This document shows, piece after piece, positions 50,261 to 61,436 of a DNA stretch of 64,000 nucleotides (positions are counted from its first letter, which is position 1; each line of letters starts with the position of its first letter). The position numbers and the translations under genes are program-made. The notes under the pieces are model-generated. The model worked only from the letters and a program-made list of their open reading frames with translations, was not told the DNA's origin and searched no databases. The DNA comes from Mactromeris polynyma (taxonomy: Eukaryota; Mollusca; Bivalvia; Venerida; Mactridae): the NCBI GenBank assembly GCA_032209605.1, contig JASFXZ010000016.1:13826001-13890000 (forward strand), given 5' to 3'.

Positions 50261-51205
50261 ATTTCGTGCACTATTGTGCATACTTAAACAAATTTCTTAT
50301 GAAATCCATTTAATTTAATTAACGGCTGTTTTTCAGATCGAATAAAAGCTATGACATACAATTATACATAAAAATACGTGCATTATTTACAGAGATATGT
50401 GTTTGTCATTTTGGTAAAAACCAAGAGCGAAAAGATTTTAACCAATATATTCAATCTTTGAAATTAGGGGTACAAATTCACGACAAAGGTGGGAAGATTC
50501 ATAGTTATATTCTCGAGTCAATATAAGTATTCCCTTTGTCATATTATCTCACAAAAGTAGACATTTTAAGCGGACAACGTCGATATTTAAAAAAACCTAG
50601 ACTAGTCACTAACAACTTACCAACAGTTCAAATATCTTGAGTCGCTCAAATGTAAAAACTTTTTGCAACGTATCTAAGTTTGTAAAAGATGCCTTCAAAC
50701 AAAAATCTTTAACATTACCATAATTTGATTGTCAACCTCGAACAATATTTGCAATTTTTTCACATTTTCTCTTTTAACTTTAATAACGTCATATGATTTG
50801 TTTGTCCTCTAAAACGTGTTGCAATCCCCCTGTTTTCTTTTTAATCTTCCATTTGTTTCATGTTTTCATATGATGTATTGTATATATGTACTTAGCATGT
50901 GATTGTATGACCATGTACCATGTACAAGTCATAACAAATATAATGTTCTGTTCTGTACTATTACAATTCAAGAAGTCTATCAGTTTGTTTTCGTACAGAA
51001 TATAATTTCTTTGCAAAAAATGAAAAATATGGGACGCACATTTGTTCAATCAAATACTTTTTTCAAGGAGACATTTATTATACGGAACATTGAACGCTCT
51101 AATGATGTGTTTTGTACTGCGCCTATATTTTATGTACTAAATGTTGTCATAAAATTTGACAGTTTGTGTGAATATCGAACTAGTCATTCGTGTGATGATA
51201 ATACA

Positions 51206-51389
51206 TACAGTAAAACCTCAATAATGCGACCACCCTTGGGACCCTTGAACACTGGTCTTCTTATTGAGATGGTCTTTATATTGAGGTTGGATTAAAAGAG
51301 CAAAATAGTGAAAATGGACTTGAAAATTGTGTTCTTAATTTCGAGGTGGTCTTATTATTTATGTGGTCTTTAAGTGAGGTCTTACTGTA
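51206..51389. mobile_element. Family A element in duplication unit 2
   Basis: Counterpart of 49512-49695. Confidence 0.9.
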
Positions 51390-51490
51390 TAGTTATTCCT
51401 CAATAACTCACTTAGCGCCTGGGTTGTTATTCCATTTATAATGTCTTAGGTTGCCAATATCCCATATCACCCTCGATGCCATGTGTTATT

Positions 51491-51676
51491 TACCGTGAAA
51501 CACCAACTTAAAGCCCACATCGAAATAAACACCAACTCGTTAATAAGACCGTCTTTTCATGAACCAGATTTTCATACAATTTCTTCCTTATAATAATTAA
51601 ATACTCAAACCACCTCACATCTGAGACCGACTTTCTTCAGAAGAAAAGGTGGACGTATTATTGAGGTGTCACTGTA
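51491..51676. mobile_element. Family A element, diverged subtype
   Basis: Counterpart of 49798-49983. Confidence 0.75.
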
Positions 51677-51825
51677 CATGTCACTGGGTACTGAAGAAAA
51701 TTATTGAAGATCAAAATCTAGAACATCGGGATACTTTGTCAGAACATCAACACAAACTACAGACTGGCTTTGATTTGCGTGATCAGTTTGAGAGATTTTA
51801 TTTTCACAACGAATGTGGACAATTT

Positions 51826-52008
51826 TGCAGTAAAACCTCACTTAAAGACCACCTCAATTATAAAACCACCTCAAAATTAAGAACACCATTTTTCAAGTCC
51901 GTTTTGACTGCTTTGATCTTTATTCAACCTCAATATTAAGACCATCTCAGTAAGAAGACCAGTTTTCAAGGGTTCTAATGGTGGTCGTATTATAGAGGGT
52001 TTATTGTA
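51826..52008. mobile_element. Family A element, complete
   Basis: GCAGTAAAACCTCACTTAAA to TAGAGGGTTTATTGTA. Confidence 0.88.
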
Positions 52009-52069
52009 AAATATTAGCGTAAATTAATCACCCTCGACGCCTGTTTCCTTGGTAACTAAGCAGCACTCA

Positions 52070-52195
52070 CTTCCCTAGTGCAAGGAATCTGAAATTCGAA
52101 GATCAATCTCGCGCAGGAAGGGCTTCGAACTAACGACCTTAGGATTAGAAGTCAGGTAGACTACCCTTCGACCAATCTAGAGCGATTTGTATGAG
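52070..52195 (-). mobile_element. Arg-like tRNA SINE
   Basis: On the - strand, GATTGGTCGAAGGGTAGTCT, loop CTTCTAA (TCT, Arg-like) and GTTAGTTCGAAGCCCTTCC. The body includes CTTGCACTAGGG. Confidence 0.65.
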
Positions 52196-52242
52196 CGACA
52201 TTGAATTCCCGACAGTGTAACCAACAATATATCTAAAGTTTT

Positions 52243-52480
52243 TATAATATACAAAGTATTCTGCTGTTCAATTTACGTTTCGGGGAAGCTCTTTATCAAA
52301 TTCATGGAATATACTTAGCAGACCTACATGTTTGCGTGGTTAAGATAATACTTGCTGTTCAATATAAAAAATTTATTATGTAAACCACGCAAACATGTAG
52401 TACTAAGTATATTCCATGAATTTGATAAAGCGCTTCCCCGAAACGTTAATTGAAGAGCAGGATAGTGTGTATATTATACA
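52243..52480. mobile_element. Near-perfect 100-bp foldback
   Basis: Left arm 52243-52341 and right arm 52379-52480 are inverted repeats, for example TCATGGAATATACTTAGCA and GTACTAAGTATATTCCATGA. The loop is about 37 bp. Only one copy is seen in the window. Confidence 0.85.
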
Positions 52481-52519
52481 GAGTTTATTATCCCTATTTG
52501 GTTATATAAGGAAATAAAA

Positions 52520-52685
52520 TACAGTCGGACCTCGTTTATTCGACCCACTTCTATCCGAATACTCGGTATCATCCGAAATAAGTACCAGGTCCCGATGTAT
52601 CTTGAATGCACGCCGATTTGAAATGGGCTATTCGAAGCCAAATATTATTCGAAATGATGAATTCGAATGAACGGGGTCCGACTGT
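52520..52685. mobile_element. Family C element
   Basis: TACAGTCGGACCTCGTTTAT to GAACGGGGTCCGACTGT. Confidence 0.9.
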
Positions 52686-52704
52686 GTCTTAACTTTATAA
52701 AAAA

Positions 52705-52851
52705 ATGCACCGAAATATTGTTGACAATAAACTTGTAGATGAAGTTATCAAGTTTGAAACTATTAACGCATTGAAAACATCGCAAAGAAAGAAAATAATA
52801 ACTACCACACTAAATGATGCAACTCGAATAGGTTACTCCAAGGTCAGTTAA
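52705..52851 (+). other. Small open frame of 48 codons, status unknown
   Basis: ATG at 52705 to TAA at 52849. Composition is unusually protein-like for this AT-rich DNA (VDEVIKFETINALKTSQRKK), and AAG|GTCAGT near its end would serve as a splice donor. No homologue is recognised. It starts 20 bp after a family C element. Confidence 0.2.
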
Positions 52852-53216
52852 TTTGTTTTGAATGGTACACAATACACGTTTTAATGGCTGTGTACATGAG
52901 ATTGACGACTGTGGTATAGTGTGCAAGTATACACATTTATTACATCATTTTATGTAATAAATTGCACTTTTAACAATAAAATCAAATATGGTGAAAAGTT
53001 ATTAAATTTTTTATTTATTATTTCGAACTTTCATTGACGTACCGTGTCTTATTTCATTCTTCGAGGAAGTTATTTATAGACTTTTTATAAATATTTAAAG
53101 ACTCAGACTATGGAAAAGAAAACCTCATACATGTATGTCGAAAGAAAATAACATAATTTACCATATCGAGACATCTGTGTTACACTGTGGTAACAGCTTA
53201 TTATACAATATTTTGC

Positions 53217-53306
53217 TTTCAATGGAACAGTCTATCACAAGATGAGCGAGATGCCAAAAGTATTTCTTCTCTTAAATACAAGGTTAAAACACCTCATTTT
53301 AAATAA
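53217..53306 (+). pseudogene. Possible LINE ORF2 C-terminal fragment
   Basis: The frame reads FQWNSLSQDERDAKSISSLK and ends in TAA at 53304. W-N-x-L followed by about 12 residues and then SxxxFK/SLK is typical of the C-terminus of non-LTR retrotransposon reverse transcriptases. Only about 30 residues are visible and no catalytic motif is present. If real, it is a 5'-truncated relic. Confidence 0.35.
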
Positions 53307-53828
53307 CGTATTGTCTTTCCTTATAACAGTTTAATACTTGGGATACATTGTTAAGTTTATTTATTTAGCCTTTTCATTCATTATTGTTCATTATTTTATA
53401 TATTCATTTAATTTTTATGAAACTCAATGTCTTTCATTGATAAACTTACTCTGTTATTTTAATATATGGCTTAAAATTCTTCCTATGTCACACAATACTA
53501 TAATATATTAAGGACCACAATGGAAATAAGAGTTTTTACTTTATCTTTCTTTGGTATCCTTTACATATAATGTTGATTGGTATGGCTTTATTAATTCTTA
53601 CATATTGTTGTTACTAATCTATGTCTTAATTTTATATTGCAATGTAAATTGTACATTTCATGTTGAAATAAGTGTTGCACACCAATATCCCTGATACATG
53701 TACTTGATAGACATATTTATGCCAACCAAATGAATTCTGCACGATGGTCAACGAACTTAGTAAATCGAAATCAAACTTGGCACGTGTTTATCATACAGAA
53801 GCAGTAAAGACCACATAATAAAGACCAC
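53307..53828. other. No feature recognised
   Basis: AT-rich. Possibly the 3' UTR of the retroelement fragment just upstream. Confidence 0.25.
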
Positions 53829-54097
53829 CGTCTCCCTTGGTCGAGTGGTAAAGGTATCCGCCTTTTGAGCTGTAGGTCGGAGGTTCGAGTCCTGGTAGGG
53901 ACGCGCTCTTACATTGCCGGTTGGTGAGCCGCCAGCTAGTTAAATAATGGTTACCGTGTGCCTACCTGCCTGGTGTCTGGCATTAATAGATAAGAATCGG
54001 TAAGTAACTGTGATCCGAAAGAATGTGTCTCATAAGTCAGAAATGCCCGCCCCTCTAAGTAGGGGTGACACTATAATAAATAAACACTTCACTTTTT
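53829..54097 (+). mobile_element. SINE family K, copy 2 (Lys-like head)
   Basis: GTCGAGTGGTAAAGGTATCC, loop CTTTTGA (TTT, Lys-like) and GGTTCGAGTCCTGG. The same body as 45841-46109 ends ATAAATAAACACTTCACTTT. Confidence 0.88.
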
Positions 54098-54655
54098 AAT
54101 TATTGTCAAAACTGCGCAATACATTTTGAATTAAAATGCGGTTGAACTAGAAAAGTGACAGACTGCACGTAGAGTCTATATAAGTAAAAAAACTTGCACC
54201 TGAACTCAAAGTTAGTGCACACACACTTGAGCATACACAAAAGAACGAGTGTCTATACGTATTTCTTGTTCGCCTTTTATCTACAAAACATAAACTTGAC
54301 AAACAATTTAATACTCATCCCAAGACAAACACGGACACAACGTACGCTAGATAATGCACGACTGCTACGAAACTTGATACACGTGCCATTGAATGTAGAC
54401 GATAAAAATTAAAGATAAACGTTTACGACAAAAAGGGGATTATTCATTGCCCATATTGTTGTGGTAACGAAACACTCAGAATTTAGGGGCTCTACGTGAC
54501 AGGGTTTTAGATGACACATGTGGTTTTACTATCCCCGGAACTATAAATAATACTCACCTCTTTGCACTCTAAGGAACCCCTAACGTGACGTTCGACATTT
54601 TTATTTGTAATGTAACAAAATAATTCTAGTTTGTAGTACGAAATAACAGTTTATA
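54098..54655. other. No gene recognised
   Basis: A short + frame at 54194-54412 has no known domain. Confidence 0.3.
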
Positions 54656-54812
54656 GAAGAGTGGCACCCTTTGGTAGATGAGAATTTCGGCCGTTTAAGA
54701 GAGGTTGTTGGTCCGGAGAGATTAAATTAGTAGCAAATATTTACTTTTGAGAAAAATGATAATGTTAAAAGGTTGTCACTCAAGAGAGGGCCGCTCTAGG
54801 GACCTTTCGCTG
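54656..54812. mobile_element. Family D fragment
   Basis: GGCCGTTTAAGAGAGGTTGT near 54690 and GTCACTCAAGAGAGGGCCGC near 54775. Confidence 0.5.
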
Positions 54813-54841
54813 TGCCTTTTACAGATGAACATACACAATTA

Positions 54842-55023
54842 TACAGTAAAACCTCAATAATAAGACCACTTTTGGGATCCTTGAAACCTGGTCTTCTTAT
54901 TGAAGTGGTCTTAATATTGAGGTTGACTAAAGAGCAAAGCAGAGAAAATGGACTTGGAAATTGTGTTCTTAATTTCGAAGTCGTCTTATTATTGAGATGG
55001 TCTTTACGTGAGTTTGAACTGCA
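54842..55023. mobile_element. Family A foldback element
   Basis: TACAGTAAAACCTCAATAAT to GTGAGTTTGAACTGCA. Confidence 0.88.
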
Positions 55024-55357
55024 TTATCATTAATCAATCTTCAACGCATATATCAATGATCTTTTGATATATCTAATATGTATCATTTTCTACCCCTCAA
55101 AAAAAATAATGGAAGAGAAATGTCTCGAACTCTCAAATGTGGATCATGGGTTCAAGATTGTAAATAATTTATTCAAAGCAATTAATTATCCCACCAAAAT
55201 TAATTACTGTAACAAGTTACACACAAGATAGAAAGTACAAATTACAAACATGATGACACCAGTGAAATTGCCGAAAGTAAACAAAACACACAATTTGAAA
55301 TAAACAAATGGACACAAAACACAACACAGTACAAAACACTCAAAACAATTTTGCTGT
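55024..55357. other. No feature recognised
   Basis: A-rich with CAAAACACAA runs. No exon seen. Confidence 0.3.
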
Positions 55358-55368
55358 CAAACAATTAG

Positions 55369-55550
55369 TTTGTTTCATCGGGTTTAACGCCGTTTCTCAA
55401 CAATATTTCAGTTATATACGGCGGCCGGTTCACCTAACCAGTTTTTCCTGGACTGAATTCTTACCAGTACTAACTTACCCTTCCACAAGGAGCCGGCAAC
55501 TTCTCCACATGTGGAGGAAAATCGACATTTTTGTCAAATTTTCATGGAAG
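55369..55550 (-). mobile_element. 5'-truncated family J SINE with exact target duplication
   Basis: It runs from the tail TTTGTTTCATCGGGTTTAAC to ATTTTCATGGAAG, so the tRNA head is absent. CAAACAATTAG flanks it at 55358-55368 and 55551-55561. Exact duplication around a headless copy means the truncation occurred during reverse transcription, not later. Confidence 0.92.
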
Positions 55551-55788
55551 CAAACAATTAGCAACACACGACCGTAAAAAATATGTCATGAAATGGTTGT
55601 TTTCTTCGCACAACAAGTACAAGAAAAACTTACTTTATATATGGAAAGTGCAAGTGTTTCAAGAAAAGGATCTCAATTTCAGTTCAGTGACAACATTCAA
55701 CTGAAATTTGAGAACAATATTAATATGTTTATTTTCGCACCGTAGCTTGTGAGTATGAATATAAATCTCAAGTAGTCTAAATCTGAAA

Positions 55789-56122
55789 AGAGAGAGAATA
55801 CGTAACTACAGGGAAAGCCACATACATAAGACAATGCCTACCCACGCAGATCTCCGGAAAAACAACAATCCACAAAACATAAGGCACTAAAGGAGGTCAA
55901 ACGGTACACAAATTAAGGAACTGAGGCGCAAGGAATGGCCCAGCAGACCACAAGGAATAACTAGGAGAATCAAAGTGGACAGTGAAGGGAGGGGGAGGGG
56001 GAATTAATGGATGGAAAAGATCACAGGACAAGTCAAGATAACTGGCCTTAATATGCCAAAAAATGAGCAGGAAACAATCTGAACACTGTATAAAATGACA
56101 GAATTGCATAGGGGAAAGGGAA
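55789..56122 (-). repeat. Dispersed repeat family E, copy 4
   Basis: GAGAGAATACGTAACTACAG to AATTGCATAGGGGAAAGGG, the reverse of 29725-30066. It includes a G-rich GGGAGGGGGAGGGGGAA variant. Confidence 0.8.
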
Positions 56123-56307
56123 ATACAAAACACATTCATAACATAAACAGAAACAACAATCATATAGCGAATTACAGCCTTGGAACTGTCAGCAAAAAAT
56201 ACTGGGGGTTTAAATACTGAAAGTCTGATTTGCATTTTATTGGCGTATGTTATAATTACTACACATAACATCTTTGACAGTGTAAACATGGACAGACTAT
56301 GTGCGAT

Positions 56308-56372
56308 TATTCGAAGTGTGATAATTCGAAGTGCGATTATTCGAAGTGTGATAATTCGAAATGACGGGGAAA
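56308..56372 (+). repeat. Short array of 15-16-bp units
   Basis: Four units of ATTATTCGAAGTG(T/C)G / ATAATTCGAAGTG type. It makes the small frame IIRSVIIRSAIIRSV, which is not a gene. Confidence 0.7.
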
Positions 56373-56518
56373 ATTCGAATACAATAATATTACTTGCAGA
56401 TAAATAATAAAATGTACAAGATGCTGTATTGCATTCACACTCTGTTTCTTGTGCGACTTTGTTATTATGGCACAGTTTAAGTCTGAAAATCTTTCAATAA
56501 TAGATAAATCCCACATTG

Positions 56519-56790
56519 GCAATATTTACCTCCCTTGTTCTGAATAGAAGTCCATATTGATAGGCAAATTTCCTTTAAAATGTTATAGGAAATATGATAT
56601 TAACGATGTTAAAAGAATCATATATAAAAAATAACTTATTAATTATGTGGGCAGTTGGCTCAGAAGGTGGAAGAATTATCTTGGTATTTTCTCAATTTTC
56701 ACATTTCTCCCATAAGTGCTTATTCGTTTTGCCTATCAAAATGGATGATGATTAAGAACAAGGGAGGGAACTATTGCAGATGTGGGAACC
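56519..56790. mobile_element. Family F foldback element, copy 2, in innexin 3' UTR
   Basis: Left end TTTACCTCCCTTGTTCTGAA, right end TTTTGCCTATCAAAATGGAT with AAGAACAAGGGAGGGAA. It ends about 50 bp beyond the innexin stop codon (read on -). Confidence 0.75.
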
Positions 56791-56842
56791 ATCTTTTGTT
56801 GCACAAAAGTAATTTTGCAAAAGTGTATCCTAGCAACACATT

Positions 56843-57029
56843 TTAAGTATGTGACTCTTCATCAATATATTGAATATTTGGATACGGGTCTTGATCTTGC
56901 ACTGGTTGCAATACTGTAGTTTGTTCTAGTTTGTCCTTGAATTTTATCCATAGTTCTTCAACTAAATCCATCACCGTAATGTCCGAGGAATTCATTGCTA
57001 GAATCCGCAGTACAAAACATCCGTCATCT
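56843..57029 (-). CDS. Innexin last exon (cytoplasmic tail and stop)
   Basis: The acceptor TTACTTTTCAG precedes 57029. The first base completes an Arg codon (CG|A) with the previous exon. It then reads DDGCFVLRILAMNSSDITVM and DLVEELWIKF, followed by an acidic, Gln/Tyr-containing tail of about 30 residues ending ESHT and TAA at 56843-56845. The DG-x-FVLR and D(L/I)xxELW pattern is the conserved post-helix segment of innexins. Most relatives have Val or Met where this protein has Cys. Sixty-one residues plus stop. The tail is short. Confidence 0.93.
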
Positions 57030-57669
57030 CTGAAAAGTAACCATGGAAACGCTATAATTTCATATATATGCTTTATTTAGACTCATTGCGCAACTGTTAC
57101 AATAAAATGAATATAAATACGGATATATTAGGGGTGTTTCTAACAGATAAGATTTATATACCGGATACTGTATTCATTTATCTCCATATATCAATTTAAT
57201 TAAGCTTCGAAATAGATGAAAACATATTGCTGATTTGAATCTGTTTCCAGGACAAAACCGTTCTTGTGTCTTTCGAGGCTAAGGGCGTGACCTTTGTGTG
57301 CTCGATTCCTGAGCGGGACACCTTATTCAAGACACTACCGCCCTCTAATGTCCCTGTGTTCGGATGTTATGCACTAGACTTTGTTAATTTTTAAGTGAAA
57401 TTTTGTTACGAAGTACAATTAACAGTTCATAGTCCTTTCTAAAGGTCTCGATGGCAAGAAGCCATAACCAGCTCGTAGTGAAACGTAAGATATACACTTC
57501 ATATCATCTTTTATCATTTATTTAATTTATTTATTCTTCTTCTTTATTTCTCTAAGGCTATTACTATTATCATCAAGTGTCAACTATTTTATAATATATT
57601 ACATGTATATGTATTAATATTATTTTATTGATAAAGCTTGTTTTATCAAGCGTTTCTAAAGATGTAAGG

Positions 57670-57845
57670 TACAACCTCTCAAGAGCAACTCAGTTTAGAA
57701 GCAACGTTTGGATGTTGATCAAAGGTTTTTGTTCTAGATGTTAAACTGATAGGTAGTTTTACTTCATGAAGTATGATACGGTCGTTGAAGAGAGTTTGTT
57801 GCTTTAGAGAGGGACGCACTCGATCGGTTGCATTGTCAAATCCGA
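57670..57845. mobile_element. Family D fragment in innexin intron
   Basis: TACAACCTCTCAAGAGCAAC and CAGTTTAGAAGCAACG on the left; GAAGAGAGTTTGTTGCTTTA and GAGAGGGACGCACTCGATCG, then GGTTGCATTGT, on the right. Confidence 0.55.
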
Positions 57846-59779
57846 CATTGTCAATTACTAACGCCAAAATGTTTTAAAGAGTGTACATGTATTTGTACAC
57901 TGTTAATTACTCAGACTGTTAATGACCGAATATCGTGTATTATTATCAACATGTCCATTAGTATTGGTAATTGCTGTCCACTAAATGTACACAGTACCTG
58001 GTAGACTTGTCAATGTGAACATTTATCATGCAGCTACGACACAACGTGACCACAAACACCTGTGACCATTAAGTGTAACATTGTCACACATGAAACACCT
58101 GCTGTAGATGCATGGTGATACTGTATGTAGATACTTGGATTATGTTAATTATGTCCGCATAAATTCAAAGTAAATCATTTGTTGCCAACGGCTAAATGTT
58201 TGTCATTTCGGTCTGCACATTACGCCGGACGGATTGATAGGAAACTGATGTCTCATTATGATTAAAATGATACGCGCGGCGAAAAATTACACGGTCATTT
58301 GCGTGCTTGGCCGATGAGAACGATAAAAATGAGACAAACTTACGCAATACAGTAGTTAACATTCGTATACGAGAATATATGTGTACCGTTCAGACTATTT
58401 TAGACGCACGTATTGGTATATTTGATATTATAATATCCTATACAAATCTTGAAATATTTAAACACCTCTAATTTTATGTTTATAATGAAATGCGTCTAGA
58501 CAAAATGACACTTATATTTAAATAATATAAATACCATTAAACGATTTGATTTACGTGAGAAAAAAATGGGACATTGTCTGTCTGTATTCACCCTGTATCA
58601 AATATTTTGCAAATGATATGTTTTGACTAAATCTAGTTAAAATAATAAAAAGCGATAATGATTCTCTTCAGATGTGTGTCTGAATGTGAATGATACACTG
58701 CCCAACATGTTCAGAGCAACACGCTTTGAAAAATACAAACTTCGGCTGTTTGGGACAGGCTGTGCCGAATATAGAGGCTAAATTGGCAATATTTTTTACA
58801 ATGAGAAAATTGACAATGCGGTTGAAGACAAGACAGTGAGTGTCGTTTTGGAGCGGTGATACAGTATTATCAGTTTTGTGGTAAGATAAATTGCATATAT
58901 CCCATTAAGTGAATGTCGAAATGACAATTTGGCTAAATCATTAAGTTGATGGTGCATTACGGTGTGAAATACGATATATTTGTTTATTTCGAATATCGTA
59001 AACAAGTTTTATTTCTTTTTAATGTTGTCGTGTTTTTCATTGTGATTGTTGTTGTTAAGGTTGGGTGTACATGCAATAGTAAACATAATATAATAATGCA
59101 TGTGCATTTTTAACGTGTTTTGTGCATGACTGGATAGGGAAGTATGCACCACATAAGACATATGAGCTGATTGGTTAATACTGACACACCCTCGAAATAA
59201 TATAAATGTTCTGATTGGACGATATAGACACACCCTCAAGAATGCATGGTTTAAAATAGTTTTGTACTCTTATAATAAACCGCTGAGTAATTTTCCACAA
59301 TGATTGACACAAAAGCTTATGCAATTTACGCAAATATGTCTTAAGTGTTTATCACTAATGTAGTAAAAGACAAGATAAATTCCACACACGTCCTTTTGTG
59401 TGGTAAACTGTTTTTATAACAAATATTTTTTATGCAAAGGATATTGCAAGAGTGGCCATTAATTTCTGTTTTTTTTTTAAATCTTTAAATCATGCTTTTT
59501 TCTCTAATTTCTGTACAGCAGGTGGTTTGCCCATATAAATTAAAGACATACTGTCATTATTTATGGATAAAATTTGAAGCGTACCAACAATATTCCTCGT
59601 AAACCTGTATCGTTTCTTTATTGATGTTTATCTAATATATCCCCCAAGTTTGTATATTTAATCAAACTTGATCCAATCTCTGTCATAGATAAAAGCCGGA
59701 CATTAAAGGTACATTGTCTTATACTTTCACAAAATATACTTAAATAAATAAGAGAAAATCGGTGATAATTACTTTCATA

Positions 59780-59992
59780 TACAGGGTGTTGAATTTTGGT
59801 AAAATGAAAAAAACGATGTGTACACTGGCTGTATTTCGCACAATGAAAGATACATGTACTGATTTTGTATGTATATCTGCTTTATTTAGAACTCTCACGT
59901 AGAAGTAAACTATTGGTCCATAGCCACATTGATGGAAAGAGCATTTTTAAAAAAATACTAAAATTTGTGAACGAACTTTTTTAACACTCTAT
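59780..59992. mobile_element. Family H element, copy 2
   Basis: TACAGGGTGTTGAATTTTGG to TTTTTTAACACTCTATA. It is the reverse complement of 48207-48418, with CGCACAATGAAAGATA shared. Confidence 0.65.
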
Positions 59993-60540
59993 AGCTGCAC
60001 TTTACAACACGGCATTGTCACTTCTCAAAACCACAACTACAAGTGTCCGATACTGGTTTTTCTATCCTGACCTACGCGTCGAGTCAGACTCGTGTTTTGT
60101 AGTTCCGGGAAGCTGTTAAGAAAACTGAAGTGCATTTGTTAAGAGTACAACATTATGAAGGGACTAAATGTTTTTTAGCATATTTAGTTGAAAGTACGAC
60201 ACTCTACCTTTAAGTAACCTAACAACATAAATCAAAGAAAAACAGGAAGACGTCTGGTATAATACAAGAGCACCAGGGGGTTCTGTAACTCACCTCTGCT
60301 ATAGTAGCAGATAAAAATTTTGAGTATGGAAGATTCGACGACCTCAGATTGGTTGAAAGTCCCCCCACCCAGGGCTGTGGTATAAGGAAAGAGATTACGC
60401 TATATATCCTAATACCGATACCAATGACACAAAGGCTTAGAACGCGTAGATCATTGCCGTATATTCATTATTTTACACGACATTGAAACTTCCTGATAAT
60501 TGATCTATACTGCACCAGCTTGACAATGCGCTGTTTGGGG

Positions 60541-60800
60541 GAAACCCTGTTCTGTGATGGGAAACCCTGTTCTGTGATGGGAAACCCTGTTCTGTGATGG
60601 GAAACCCTGTTCTGTGATGGGAAACCCTGTTCTGTGATGGGAAACCCTGTTCTGTGATGGGAAACCCTGTTCTGTGATGGGAAACCCTGTTCTGTGATGG
60701 GAAACCCTGTTCTGTGATGGGAAACCCTGTTCTGTGATGGGAAACCCTGTTCTGTGATGGGAAACCCTGTTCTGTGATGGGAAACCCTGTTCTGTGATGG
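60541..60800 (+). repeat. 20-bp minisatellite x13 in innexin intron
   Basis: Thirteen perfect copies of GAAACCCTGTTCTGTGATGG. Read on the other strand it gives a 113-codon frame of repeated HRTGFPITEQGFPSQNRVS, which is a by-product of the repeat and not a protein. Confidence 0.98.
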
Positions 60801-60928
60801 AGGAAATGTGGCATTCCCTACGCTTTTTACACTTTATGCCTTAAGAAGTCTGGGTATTTAACAAAAGGTATGGTTTAATCATACTCTTATGCTCCGTCAA
60901 AACAATATTGTGGATACTTTTATATATA

Positions 60929-61070
60929 TACAGTAAAGCCTCACTTAAAGACCACCTCAAAATTAAGAATTTTCCAAGACCATTTTCACTGTTTTGCTCT
61001 TTATTCAACCTCAATATGAAGACCAACTCAATAAGAAGAGCAGTTTTCAAGGGTCCCAAGGGTGGTTTTA
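60929..61070. mobile_element. Family A element, right end lost
   Basis: TACAGTAAAGCCTCACTTAA to CCCAAGGGTGGTTTTA. It lies about 170 bp from the exon 61239-61363. Confidence 0.8.
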
Positions 61071-61238
61071 AGCATCAGAACCCAGCTGCTTGTCTTGTAT
61101 AATTGATTGTAATTAAGGGATTACCCTCCTCCCTTAGACCCCCTAAACATAGATTTCCCTGCTACTTCAAGAATTAGTGACACCCCTGAAGATACTGAAG
61201 AGGAAATCACGAATGTCTCTGATATATTTGATACTAAC

Positions 61239-61363
61239 CGCAAATATCGTTCAGCAAAATATCGGCATAATTTCTTCTCCGAGTCTTTGAATTTTAGCGA
61301 GAGTTTTAAATATTTCTTTACAAACATGTAGTTGTTCTTCTTCAAGACCAGTATGAGAAACCA
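61239..61363 (-). CDS. Innexin exon: end of helix 4 and start of tail
   Basis: The strong acceptor TTCTTCTTTCTTGCAG precedes 61363 and the donor CG|GTTAGT follows 61239. The exon is phase 0 in and phase 2 out. It reads WFLILVLKKN, then FVKKYLKL, then KLCRYFAERYLR. The KxYLKL and FxxxYLR motifs are typical of innexins after the fourth helix. 125 bp, 41 codons plus two bases. The frame appears open beyond the donor only by chance. Confidence 0.93.
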
Positions 61364-61436
61364 CTGCAAGAAAGAAGAATTGAACAATTCGATGAACCAA
61401 TTGAGCACTGGTATGGTATCTCCAATCTCTTCTGTA

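Larger units (their letters stand above)
50396..51955 (+). repeat. Segmental duplication 3, unit 2
   Basis: It carries the same three family A elements in the same order as unit 1. The matching frames of about 94-130 codons differ by few residues only because the DNA is duplicated. Confidence 0.92.
57030..61238 (-). other. Innexin intron of 4.2 kb
   Basis: It is bounded by CG|GTTAGT on the exon 61239 side and TTTTCAG on the exon 57029 side. It contains a weak SINE-like remnant (57270-57420, with TTATTCAAGACACTACCGCC), a family D trace (57670-57845), a family H copy (59780-59992), a 20-bp satellite (60541-60800) and a family A copy (60929-61070). No further exon was found, and the phases leave none required. 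Confidence 0.85.

Noticed and set aside
49317..51295. Similar 94- and 130-codon frames as paralogous genes
   Set aside because: Both lie in the segmental duplication and run into family A elements at their ends.
60473..60814. 113-codon frame of HRTGFPITEQGFPSQNRVS repeats
   Set aside because: It is the translation of a perfect 20-bp satellite within an innexin intron, opposite in meaning to any gene signal.
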